Source of the DNA: Alistipes sp.
GTDB lineage: Bacteria > Bacteroidota > Bacteroidia > Bacteroidales > Rikenellaceae
Direction of reading: 5' to 3'
Assembly: GCA_017631035.1 (NCBI GenBank)
Contig: JAGBUB010000026.1
Coordinates: 1 to 64,000 of the forward strand
DNA: 64,000 nt
A model generated the notes under the pieces. It saw nothing but the letters and a program-made list of their open reading frames with translations. It was not told the origin of the DNA and did not search any database. The translations under genes and the position numbers were made by a program. Shown piece after piece: positions 19,082-26,735 of the stretch. Every line of letters begins with the position of its first letter. Within the stretch, counting starts at the first letter, position 1.

Positions 19082-20623
19082 TTATTTGTTGCTATCATTT
19101 CCTACAACCTCCGAACCGGGAGCCTCAATCTCGTGCTGCGGGATAGGCCATACGAACATAGGATTGTCGAGGCTTACGCTCAGTGAGCTACCCTCCGAGA
19201 GCGAACTACGCTGGGGAGTACGAGTGAAGCCCTTGCCATTATTATATAAGGTACCCCAACGCTTCAAATCGTTCAGGCGGAAACCCTCCATATAGAGCTC
19301 GCGAACGCGCTCGTCGGCAATCTTCTGGATGAAATCGTCGGCCGAGAGTGAAATAGCACCACCACCTGCCGAGTAACGTGCGGCACGCAGAGTTGTCAAG
19401 TCCTTCGATGCAAGACCGAAGTTAGGCTCGGCGCTACGGCAATATGCCTCGGCACGAATCAAATACTGCTCAGCCAAGCGGAAGGGCTTGGGCATAGAGA
19501 TGTGGTAGAGCAAGTTGTTGTTGATAAAATCTTGATTACCATAGTACTTAATCAACAAAGGCCAGCTCAACTGATGGTCATAACCAGTCTGCGCCTCGTA
19601 AAAATAGCTACCATAGCGCAAATCAGCATCATCGTAGAGATTCAACACCCACTGTGCAGGCACATAGTCGGGATAGAAGTATGTATAGTCGTTGTTGAAG
19701 TGCAAGAACACCGAACCCAACGAGCCACCGTACGATGTGGGGGTAAAGCCTATACGCCAGATAACCTCGGTTGCAAGGTCATAGTTCCACATATAATCGA
19801 AGAACGACATATTAGATGTGTAGAGGCTCGATGCCGATGAGAGTGAGTATACTCTATCGGGGTGGTCAATCACCTTTGAAGAGTACTTAATGGCCTCGTC
19901 CCAATCCTGCATATTGAGCGCCACACGCGCACGAAGGGCGAAAGCAACCGACTCGGTGATGTAATTCGAGCTATAGGCATCATACTCAGAGTCGAGCAAC
20001 TCCTCGGCCTTGGTGAGGTCATCCAACACGAAAGCGTAAGAGTCATAGAGCGAAGCGCGCTTCGAAGGCTCGGGCTGAGAGTAACCCTTGCGCAGAACAA
20101 CTCCCAACTCGTTCTCGGCAGTGGCGGGGTCGTAGGCCTTGCAGAAACACTTCAAGAGCTCCGAGTAGGCCATAGCACGAATGGTATGTACCTCACCGGT
20201 ATACTGCTCGAGGATAGTAATGTGCTCGTCGCTAACCTGCGCGTCCATCACGCGACCGATATTCTCGAGGAAGAAATTACAGTTAGAAATAACGTTGTAC
20301 AATGCCGCATACACCGACTCAATCTCGGCATTCGTGGGGCGGATATCCCACTGCCAGAATGTGCCATATACGTTAGTATAGCCATCGACAGCATACACCA
20401 GGTCTGACTGAATATCGGGCAGCAGTGTAAGATAGCCGCTATACAATGCACTGCTCTTGAGCAACGCGTAGATACCTGTAACGGTCTGTTCGGCATCGGA
20501 GAAAGTCATCATAGCCTCCTGCTCGGGGATAGCCGACGAGGGCACCTTATCAAGGCGAGATGCCATTGAGAAGCAGGTGATGAGAATTAAGAATAACTTT
20601 ATATTACGAAACATAGTCTTCAT
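19082..20623 (-). CDS. susD: SusD/RagB-family nutrient-binding protein
   Basis: 513 residues, normal for the family. LDKVPSSAIPEQEAMMTFSDAEQ is the SusD opening. TPR-like helices follow, and the C-terminus has the conserved FRLNDLKRWG segment and the ending FVWPIPQHEIEAPGS. SusD proteins are surface lipoproteins that cap the SusC transporter and capture ligand. The N-terminus is odd. The usual lipid Cys sits just before LDKVP, but here the sequence is SMASRLDKVP, with Arg23 encoded CGC at 20555-20557. Another Cys (C17, LITC) could serve instead. It begins 6 nt after SusC and is co-transcribed with it. Confidence 0.93.
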   Translation of the reverse strand: MKTMFRNIKLFLILITCFSMASRLDKVPSSAIPEQEAMMTFSDAEQTVTGIYALLKSSALYSGYLTLLPDIQSDLVYAVDGYTNVYGTFWQWDIRPTNAEIESVYAALYNVISNCNFFLENIGRVMDAQVSDEHITILEQYTGEVHTIRAMAYSELLKCFCKAYDPATAENELGVVLRKGYSQPEPSKRASLYDSYAFVLDDLTKAEELLDSEYDAYSSNYITESVAFALRARVALNMQDWDEAIKYSSKVIDHPDRVYSLSSASSLYTSNMSFFDYMWNYDLATEVIWRIGFTPTSYGGSLGSVFLHFNNDYTYFYPDYVPAQWVLNLYDDADLRYGSYFYEAQTGYDHQLSWPLLIKYYGNQDFINNNLLYHISMPKPFRLAEQYLIRAEAYCRSAEPNFGLASKDLTTLRAARYSAGGGAISLSADDFIQKIADERVRELYMEGFRLNDLKRWGTLYNNGKGFTRTPQRSSLSEGSSLSVSLDNPMFVWPIPQHEIEAPGSEVVGNDSNK

Positions 20624-20629
20624 TGCTCA

Positions 20630-23602
20630 TTAAAAGGTTAAGTCGATTCCGAATGTAAACTGACGCGACATAGGATACTGTGCAGCGTAGATATTTGATG
20701 AGCCTTCAGGATCAAGGCCTGAGAACTTGGTGAAAGTCAACAGATTCTGTGCCTGTGCATAGATTCTTGCACCTGAGAATGCACGGCTCTTCTTCAACAT
20801 AGCAGAGGGGAGCGAGTAGCTCAACATCACATTCTTCAATCGCAAGAACGAAGCATCCTCAAGCAGACGGCTATCGAACTCGGTGTACTCGCCGTGACGA
20901 GGGATGTCGGTCACATCGCCGGGCTTCATCCAACGCTCGAGCAAGCGGTTCGACTGGTTGTACGATGCGAAACGGCCGTTAGACTCATCGAAGTAGCGGT
21001 CGTTGTTAAGCATCCAACGATCGGCCACCCAGCTGAACTGTGCGCTCAGCGACAGACCTCTCCAGTTAAGAGCCGTACCAAAACCACCCTGCCAGGGCGC
21101 GATATAACTCTTGCCTACCAAAACCTTGTCCTCGTCGTGCAACTCGTTGGTGATGTTGCCATCCTTGTCGTACCACAGAGCATCACCATTAGCGGGGTTA
21201 ACACCTGCATAGCGGTTGATGTAGAACTCGCCCAGAGGGTGTCCCACAACAAGCTTGGTGTTGGTATTAGAACGCTCATACTCCTGCACGCCGTTGTACA
21301 GCTCAACAATTTCGTTGTGGTTGTATGATACGTTGGCATTTACCGACCAGCTGAAGTTCTTTGTGTTGACGAGCACTGCGTTAAGGTTAATCTCAGAACC
21401 CATATTCACCATAGCACCCACATTATCCCAGTAGTAGCCATAGCCTGTTGTAGAGTAAGGTGCAGGCACCTCCATCAACATATCCGATGTACGCTTGTAG
21501 TACAACTCCAAATCGACATTGAGTCGGTTCCAGAAGCCGAAGCGGAAGGCAAGGTTGCTTGTCCAGGGCTTCTCCCAGCCGAGATTCTCGTTACCGGGCT
21601 GCAACAATGCCACACCGGCATCGCCATTATAGTCGAGGCCACCACCAACCAAAGCCATATGCTCGTAGTTGGGGATTGACGAGTTACCCGATGTACCTGT
21701 TGAGGCTGAGATCTGCGCAGTGGTGAGCCAGTGCGTAGCACCACTCAACATCTCCTCATTACGCATATCCCACATAAAGCCCAACGACCAGAACATAGCC
21801 CAGCGACGTGAGCTACCGAAACGCGATGAGCCATCGAGACGTGCTGCCGCCTCAAAGAAATAACGATTCTTGAGCGTATACTCACCACGAGCAAAGAACG
21901 AGAGGAAACCATAATCCGAGTCGGTCGTGTCGCTCCACGATGTAGCGCGCGTACCGTTAGAGATGTTGGTCAAACGGTCGTTGTTCTGACCCTCTGTCAT
22001 AAGGCTGAATGCCTCATAGTGGTAGTCGACACCCTCCTGACCAAGCATAAAGTTGAACGAGTGGTCGAGACCAAGGTCGAACGCATAGTTTGCTGTATTG
22101 GTGATTGTCAAGTTATAACCATCGGTTGTGCTGCGTGATGCAGAGCCCTGACCCTGATTGGGGGCATAGCTCGGATATGAAACGCCGAAGCCTGTTGTGT
22201 GCGAGTAGTCAACACCCACCTGCGAACGCAAGGTCAGACCCTTGATGGGAGTTGCCTCGGCAAATGCAGTTGCGATAAGCTTGTACTTCTGGTAGTGTAC
22301 GGGGTTATTGGCCAACCACTCGAGCGGGTTCTGGCCATTACCGCGCCAGCTGCCGTCGGAGATAGATGCCAACTCACCGTTTGCCTTATGGGGATTCCAA
22401 TATGGCATCATAAAACGTGCAGCCGAGATGGGAGTAAGCAGGTTGTAAGAACCCTCGTCGGCCTGCTGAATCTTCTGGAAGTTAAGCATAAGGTTGCTAC
22501 CCACCTTCAACCAGTCGGCTGCCTTACGATCGAAGTTGGTACGCAACGAATAACGCTCAAAAGTAGAGCCTACTGCTGTACCGTCCTGATTGTAATAACC
22601 GCCCGAGATGTAGTAGCTGCTCTTCTCGTCAGCGCCCGAAATCGAAAGCTCGTAGCTCTGCAACATAGCCGATGAGTTGAACACCTTATCCTGCCAGTTG
22701 ATGTCAATCTTGCTCAACACGTCGTAGTTCTGACCTACGTCCATACCAATCTGCTTCTCATACTCGATACGCTCGCTGGTATCCATCAAATCCCACTTCT
22801 GACCATTGGCCACCTGCGAGAAACCGAGCTGCATACGATACTCGATGCGGGGACGCTCCGAGGCACGACCGCGCTTGGTGGTGATAACGATCACACCATT
22901 TGCTGCTCGCGCTCCGTAGATAGAAGTCGACGATGCATCCTTGAGTACCGACAACGACTCGATGTCGGCAGGATTAATTGTGTTGAAGTCGCTGCTCGAG
23001 ATGGGCACACCGTCCAAGATGTAGAGCGGAGCCGTACCCGAATTAATAGAGTTTGTACCTCGAATAGTCATCACAGCCGATGCGCTGGGCTCACCCGTAT
23101 TGGAGAGAACAGTCAAACCAGCCACCTGACCCTGCAGTGCCTGATCGAAGGCTGCCGTCGGGGTATTCTCGATCTTCTCGGGTTTCACTGTAGCCACCGA
23201 ACCGGCAACGGTGCCCTTCTTACGCACACCGTAGGCGATTACGACAACGTCGTCAATCGACTCCGACTCGCTCTGCATAGCCACATCGTGCTGAACCTCT
23301 GCCACGCCAACGGGCACTGTCCACTCGATGGTCTGAAAACCAAGATATGAGAATGTTAATACCGAGCCTGCCTTGACTTTGATAGAATAAGTACCATCTA
23401 TGGACGAGGTGACTCCCTGAAATGAATCCGATACGATAGAGACGCCAATCAAAGGCTCATTATCCTCTGCCGAGGTTATCGTACCACTAACGGCCACTAC
23501 CGCCTCGCTTTGCGCAAAAGCGCTGGGAGGAGGCAACAATAACACGCTGAAAATTAGCAGTGTAAGGCCTAAATACCATTTGTGATTTTTAAGTGTAAAC
23601 AT
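20630..23602 (-). CDS. susC: SusC/RagA-family TonB-dependent outer-membrane transporter
   Basis: 990 residues from the ATG at 23602, which starts the signal peptide ending PPPSAFAQ. Next come a carboxypeptidase-D-like regulatory domain (VSGTITSAEDNEPLIGVSIV ... GSVLTFSYLGFQTIEW), the plug (ENTPTAAFDQALQGQVAGL, LYILDGVP, SVLKDASSTSIYGARAANG) and a 22-strand barrel ending FTFGIDLTF. With SusD it forms the pedal-bin importer of large oligomers. It is the first gene of the surface-protein locus. A promoter lies so close upstream that the transcript may start at or next to the ATG. An ATG at 23632 would lie upstream of the -7 box and is unlikely. Confidence 0.95.
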   Translation of the reverse strand: MFTLKNHKWYLGLTLLIFSVLLLPPPSAFAQSEAVVAVSGTITSAEDNEPLIGVSIVSDSFQGVTSSIDGTYSIKVKAGSVLTFSYLGFQTIEWTVPVGVAEVQHDVAMQSESESIDDVVVIAYGVRKKGTVAGSVATVKPEKIENTPTAAFDQALQGQVAGLTVLSNTGEPSASAVMTIRGTNSINSGTAPLYILDGVPISSSDFNTINPADIESLSVLKDASSTSIYGARAANGVIVITTKRGRASERPRIEYRMQLGFSQVANGQKWDLMDTSERIEYEKQIGMDVGQNYDVLSKIDINWQDKVFNSSAMLQSYELSISGADEKSSYYISGGYYNQDGTAVGSTFERYSLRTNFDRKAADWLKVGSNLMLNFQKIQQADEGSYNLLTPISAARFMMPYWNPHKANGELASISDGSWRGNGQNPLEWLANNPVHYQKYKLIATAFAEATPIKGLTLRSQVGVDYSHTTGFGVSYPSYAPNQGQGSASRSTTDGYNLTITNTANYAFDLGLDHSFNFMLGQEGVDYHYEAFSLMTEGQNNDRLTNISNGTRATSWSDTTDSDYGFLSFFARGEYTLKNRYFFEAAARLDGSSRFGSSRRWAMFWSLGFMWDMRNEEMLSGATHWLTTAQISASTGTSGNSSIPNYEHMALVGGGLDYNGDAGVALLQPGNENLGWEKPWTSNLAFRFGFWNRLNVDLELYYKRTSDMLMEVPAPYSTTGYGYYWDNVGAMVNMGSEINLNAVLVNTKNFSWSVNANVSYNHNEIVELYNGVQEYERSNTNTKLVVGHPLGEFYINRYAGVNPANGDALWYDKDGNITNELHDEDKVLVGKSYIAPWQGGFGTALNWRGLSLSAQFSWVADRWMLNNDRYFDESNGRFASYNQSNRLLERWMKPGDVTDIPRHGEYTEFDSRLLEDASFLRLKNVMLSYSLPSAMLKKSRAFSGARIYAQAQNLLTFTKFSGLDPEGSSNIYAAQYPMSRQFTFGIDLTF

Positions 23603-23609
23603 ATGGGCG

Positions 23610-23641
23610 CAAAGGTAAGAAAAAATATCCACACATACAAC
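23610..23641 (-). promoter_or_regulatory. Promoter for the SusC/SusD locus (GTTG-N20-TACCTTTG)
   Basis: On the minus strand GTTG (23641-23638), 20 nt, then TACCTTTG (23617-23610). Only 7 nt separate the -7 box from the SusC start codon, so a leaderless or near-leaderless mRNA is expected. Confidence 0.65.
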
Positions 23642-23910
23642 TAAAAATCAGCATAATACAAAGATTGGTTTTGCGCTGAAATTTCACCTTGCATCGGCCC
23701 CGATATCGTCCTTATTCGAAAGGATGAACAACATCATCAGAAATTAGAACATTGCCAAAATAAAACTCCCTACCCTACCTACCCCACGACAGGCGAAAAT
23801 TAAGACAACAAAAGGGAATTCCCCCTGCCCGATGTTATACAACACATCGCAACAAAAGCAAGTGCGAGGAAATGGGGACTTCGCTAGGGTTCGAGCCCAA
23901 ACGAATAAAA
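23642..23910. other. Intergenic region between SusC and tRNA-Lys, with repeat-like sequence
   Basis: No convincing gene. A minus-strand frame overlaps the tRNA and is rejected. The part at about 23820-23905 carries GATGTTATACAACACATC, which shares TGTTATACAA with a motif found after two other genes. It also carries GGGTTCGAGCCC, which resembles a tRNA T-arm and is nearly palindromic. This may be a relic of a dispersed repeat or of a tRNA-linked rearrangement. Confidence 0.4.
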
Positions 23911-23943
23911 CAAAAAAAAGAGAAGAACTCTCGTTCTTCTCTT
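23911..23943 (-). terminator. Terminator of tRNA-Lys
   Basis: On the minus strand AAGAGAAGAAC, a 4-nt loop, GTTCTTCTCT and then a run of T, directly after the tRNA 3' end. Confidence 0.85.
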
Positions 23944-23944
23944 G

Positions 23945-24017
23945 TACCCCCTCAGGGGCTCGAACCCTGGACCCCAACATTAAGAGTGTCGTGCTCTACC
24001 AACTGAGCTAAAGAGGC
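23945..24017 (-). tRNA. tRNA-Lys (anticodon CTT)
   Basis: 73 nt on the minus strand. Acceptor GCCTCTT/AGGGGGT pairs with G-U closures and discriminator A. The D-arm is GCTC AGTTGGTA GAGC. The anticodon arm is CGACA-CTCTTAA-TGTTG, with CTT in loop positions 3-5. The T-arm is CAGGG-TTCGAGC-CCCTG. CCA is not encoded. It has its own promoter and terminator. Confidence 0.95.
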
Positions 24018-24057
24018 ATTTTTGCAACCGTGTCGCTTTCGTTCCTGATTGCGAGTG

Positions 24058-24089
24058 CAAATATAGGGCACTTTTTTTTACTGTGCAAA
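24058..24089 (-). promoter_or_regulatory. Promoter for tRNA-Lys (TTTG-N20-TATATTTG)
   Basis: On the minus strand TTTG (24089-24086), 20 nt including A8, then TATATTTG (24065-24058). A full consensus match about 40 nt before the mature tRNA 5' end. Confidence 0.8.
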
Positions 24090-24126
24090 TTTTTCAACAA
24101 CTTTTTTCAAAAAAAATGCATTTTTC

Positions 24127-25455
24127 TTAATCACTATTCCACTCGCCAGCCACCTCTTCATACACTACAGGGCGCTTTTTCTCCAGCGATTTCAAGTACA
24201 AGTAACTATCATACAAGCTAATACCATTAGCCGAATCCTTAGCCAACACATAACCCACGACACAAGTGCGATTTTGTGTGGTTCGATAAGTAGTTTCTAC
24301 CCTATCAAGGTATGCCTCGCGCCAAAGAGGATCGTTCGAGGGGTTGCCACCCACCACACGCGACGTACCACTTTTAGATGTATTGATAGGTACTTGGGCG
24401 TAAACATACATTCCCAAAGAGTCGCACAAAGCATAGGCCTGCTGGGGAACGGCACCCATCTTAAAGCGTACGGCATTCTTTCCCTGCTCACGAGCCGCGA
24501 CAATATCGGTAGCCTTTACACTATGGGCATCGGCATCAATATATGATAGAGCCACCTGCTCACCATTTATAATAAGGTTACCATCGGCATCGCACTCCAC
24601 AACACGGAAGCCAATCAGGTGAGTCTGATACTCGGCATAGCGACCCTCAATCTGAGTCGAAAGATTCAGACGATAGAGCGTAGGCGACGAGGCGCTCCAC
24701 AAAGCCTCGCGGGGAATCTGCGCCATAATCTTAATGGTATCCTCTGAGCGCATACCCAACTCTATGTCACGATGGCCATAGGTTACAACCGTAGTATCAG
24801 GTGACATCAGCTCATAGTGAATGCGTGCCTTCTTGGGATTAAGCGATTCTGTCTTTACAACCATACCAACCTCGACGATAGCCTCCTCAGTACCGGCATC
24901 GATACGGGCATTATGCAACACGTCACGCAGACGAATCTGCGGCTGCGACATAACATACACCTCACCCACACTCGGCGTGCCAGAGGCAATGTTATCCTCC
25001 AGACGGTGGCTCCAATGATTTTTGAATATGCGAATCTCAACGGTATTCATATCCTCCTTCGAGGCCTTTGTCACGTCAAACTCAGCAGGCGAGAAGGGAT
25101 TAGAGGTATATCCCACCCTCTTGCCATTGACAAGCACCTCGTAAGCTCCCGAAGCCTCGCCAACATAGAGCGTAGCCAGACGGCTGAGCCACGAGAAGGG
25201 AATAGCATATTGCGACTTAAAGACTATAGCATCATCCTGCTCAGTGCGGCTCCACTCGCTCACCACACGTATATACTGCGACTGCACAGCCTCGGCACAA
25301 TGCTCCGCGGCAAGTTCGGCCGTAGGATACGACACAACGCGCGAACGTGCCACGTTACGTCCCGCAGCGACCTCATCGGGCGCGAGAGACTCCTGCGCGG
25401 CAAGCGGCATAAGTGAGGCAAATAAAAATGCTATGATTGAAATAACAGGTTTCAT
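24127..25455 (-). CDS. Truncated GH2-like exported protein, probably non-catalytic
   Basis: 442 residues with signal peptide MKPVISIIAFLFASLMPLAAQ. The mature part has a GH2 jelly-roll sugar-binding domain (LATLYVGEASGAYEVLVNGKRVG). An Ig-like GH2 domain (REALWSASSPTLYRLNLST) and the start of a TIM barrel (NLIINGEQVALSYIDAD; YALCDSLGMYVYAQV) follow. True GH2 beta-galactosidases have SLGNES-NG as acid/base motif; here it reads VLAKDSANG (about residues 403-411), so the Glu is replaced by Asp and the Asn by Lys. The chain stops soon after RPVVYEE, before the nucleophile. It could bind sugar without cleaving it. Its stop is upstream of tRNA-Lys. Confidence 0.75.
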   Translation of the reverse strand: MKPVISIIAFLFASLMPLAAQESLAPDEVAAGRNVARSRVVSYPTAELAAEHCAEAVQSQYIRVVSEWSRTEQDDAIVFKSQYAIPFSWLSRLATLYVGEASGAYEVLVNGKRVGYTSNPFSPAEFDVTKASKEDMNTVEIRIFKNHWSHRLEDNIASGTPSVGEVYVMSQPQIRLRDVLHNARIDAGTEEAIVEVGMVVKTESLNPKKARIHYELMSPDTTVVTYGHRDIELGMRSEDTIKIMAQIPREALWSASSPTLYRLNLSTQIEGRYAEYQTHLIGFRVVECDADGNLIINGEQVALSYIDADAHSVKATDIVAAREQGKNAVRFKMGAVPQQAYALCDSLGMYVYAQVPINTSKSGTSRVVGGNPSNDPLWREAYLDRVETTYRTTQNRTCVVGYVLAKDSANGISLYDSYLYLKSLEKKRPVVYEEVAGEWNSD

Positions 25456-25481
25456 ATATTGCTCGATTATTCGTATATTTG
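25450..25481 (+). promoter_or_regulatory. Promoter for the HsdR-N-like gene (TTTC-N20-TATATTTG)
   Basis: TTTC at 25450-25453, 20 nt, TATATTTG at 25474-25481. This leaves a 31-nt leader to the ATG at 25513. It overlaps the start of the divergent GH2-like gene. Confidence 0.6.
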
Positions 25482-25512
25482 TGTCAAAGTTATAAAATTT
25501 TTCGGTATTGCG

Positions 25513-25974
25513 ATGTATTCTCCACCAAAACTCAACTTCCCGAAGATAAATTTACGCGCCAAGAGCGATGGGCATCGCACGCTGGTATTTGATAGCGTGC
25601 GTCGCACATACGTTGTGCTCACACCCGAGGAGTGGGTGCGTCGCCATCTGGTGGAGTATCTTGTCGGCCATTGTGCTGCGACATTACAATCCATCGTGGA
25701 GGAGTATCCCGTAGAGATAAACGATATGGCACAACGAGCCGATGTGGTGGTGCTCGATGCCAATGCACAGCCATTGCTACTTGCCGAATGCAAAGCGCCC
25801 GAGATAGCACTCGACAACCCCGCCATAGCGCAAGAGGTATTCTTACAAGCTACTCGCTACAATGCCATAGTCAAGGCTCGTTACATAATCATCACCAACG
25901 GCCTGCGACACTTCTGCTTCGAGCAGACCGAGTCGGAGTACGTAGCACAAAGCTCATTCCCACACTTGGGATAA
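25513..25974 (+). CDS. Stand-alone HsdR N-terminal-type nuclease domain protein
   Basis: 153 residues from the ATG at 25513. A longer frame from 25459 begins upstream of the -7 box and is rejected. The core fits the type I restriction R-subunit N-terminal family: TPEEWVRRHLVEYLV, RADVVVLDANAQPLLLAECKAP (Asp...Glu-x-Lys of a PD-(D/E)xK nuclease) and VKARYIIITNGLRHFCF. No helicase, methylase or specificity gene is nearby, so classical restriction is unlikely. This short form is widespread in Bacteroidetes and its role is unclear. It ends 2 nt before the convergent response regulator. Confidence 0.85.
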   Translation: MYSPPKLNFPKINLRAKSDGHRTLVFDSVRRTYVVLTPEEWVRRHLVEYLVGHCAATLQSIVEEYPVEINDMAQRADVVVLDANAQPLLLAECKAPEIALDNPAIAQEVFLQATRYNAIVKARYIIITNGLRHFCFEQTESEYVAQSSFPHLG

Positions 25975-25976
25975 GG

Positions 25977-26735
25977 CTACATCATCTGGGTGGGATGGAT
26001 ACTTTCGACGTAGTCGCGGAATGAATCACGATAGTTCACACTCACGGGCACACTATCGCCATTATCGAGCGACACCTGACCACGGGCATATCCTGTGACG
26101 TGTTCCAGATTGACAATATAAGATCTATGCACACGCATAAAGCGCTCCGAGGGGAGTGCCGTTTCCATATTCTTCAGGCGGAAGAGCGACATAATCTTTT
26201 GTCCCGACACCAGATGAAGTCGAACATACTCGCCCACACTCTCTATAAATACAATATCGGTATAGCGCACCAGCGTAACTTTATAGTCAGCCTTGATTGA
26301 GATGCAGTCGTTAGCCTTGCTCTCCTGTGCGGGCACAGCCTCACCCAACTTGGCATCCTTAGCTTCTCGCAAGCGAAATAGTTCAACCAGCGATCGAGCC
26401 TTCTCGACAGCACGCTCAAACTCGGCAAACGAGAATGGCTTGAGCAGATAATCCACCGCATCGAGACGGAAGCCTTCGATTGCATACTGCGAGTATGCGG
26501 TAGTGAAGATTACCAAAGGCGGGTTCTCCATATCGCGCACGAAATCGACTCCACTCTTATCGGGCATATTGATATCGACAAAAATCAACTCCACAGGCTT
26601 CTCCGAGAGCACCTGCTCGGCCTGTGTGGCATTATGACACAAGGCAACCAACTCCAACGAGGGCAGTCGCTTAATATAGGTTTCAATCTGACGCAATGCC
26701 AACGGCTCGTCATCAATGGCTACGCATTTTATCAT
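25977..26735 (-). CDS. LytTR-family response regulator
   Basis: 252 residues. The receiver domain starts MIKCVAIDDEPLAL with phospho-acceptor D54 in IFVDINMPDKSG, TTAYSQYAIEGF and a K in LLKPFSFAEF. After a linker, the LytTR DNA-binding domain runs over the last 100 residues (ISIKADYKVTLVRYTDIVFIES, MRVHRSYIVNLEHV). Its start overlaps the kinase gene by 23 nt, so the two form one translational unit. Targets cannot be told from the sequence; the SusC/SusD locus and the GH2-like gene are neighbours but not proven targets. Confidence 0.93.
   Translation of the reverse strand: MIKCVAIDDEPLALRQIETYIKRLPSLELVALCHNATQAEQVLSEKPVELIFVDINMPDKSGVDFVRDMENPPLVIFTTAYSQYAIEGFRLDAVDYLLKPFSFAEFERAVEKARSLVELFRLREAKDAKLGEAVPAQESKANDCISIKADYKVTLVRYTDIVFIESVGEYVRLHLVSGQKIMSLFRLKNMETALPSERFMRVHRSYIVNLEHVTGYARGQVSLDNGDSVPVSVNYRDSFRDYVESIHPTQMM

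Noticed and set aside
23744..23980. 78-codon minus-strand frame downstream of and overlapping tRNA-Lys
   Set aside because: It starts inside the tRNA and runs through its terminator; more likely repeat DNA than a gene.
25513..25974. Possible type I restriction locus
   Set aside because: Only the N-terminal nuclease-like domain exists; helicase, methylase and specificity genes are absent.
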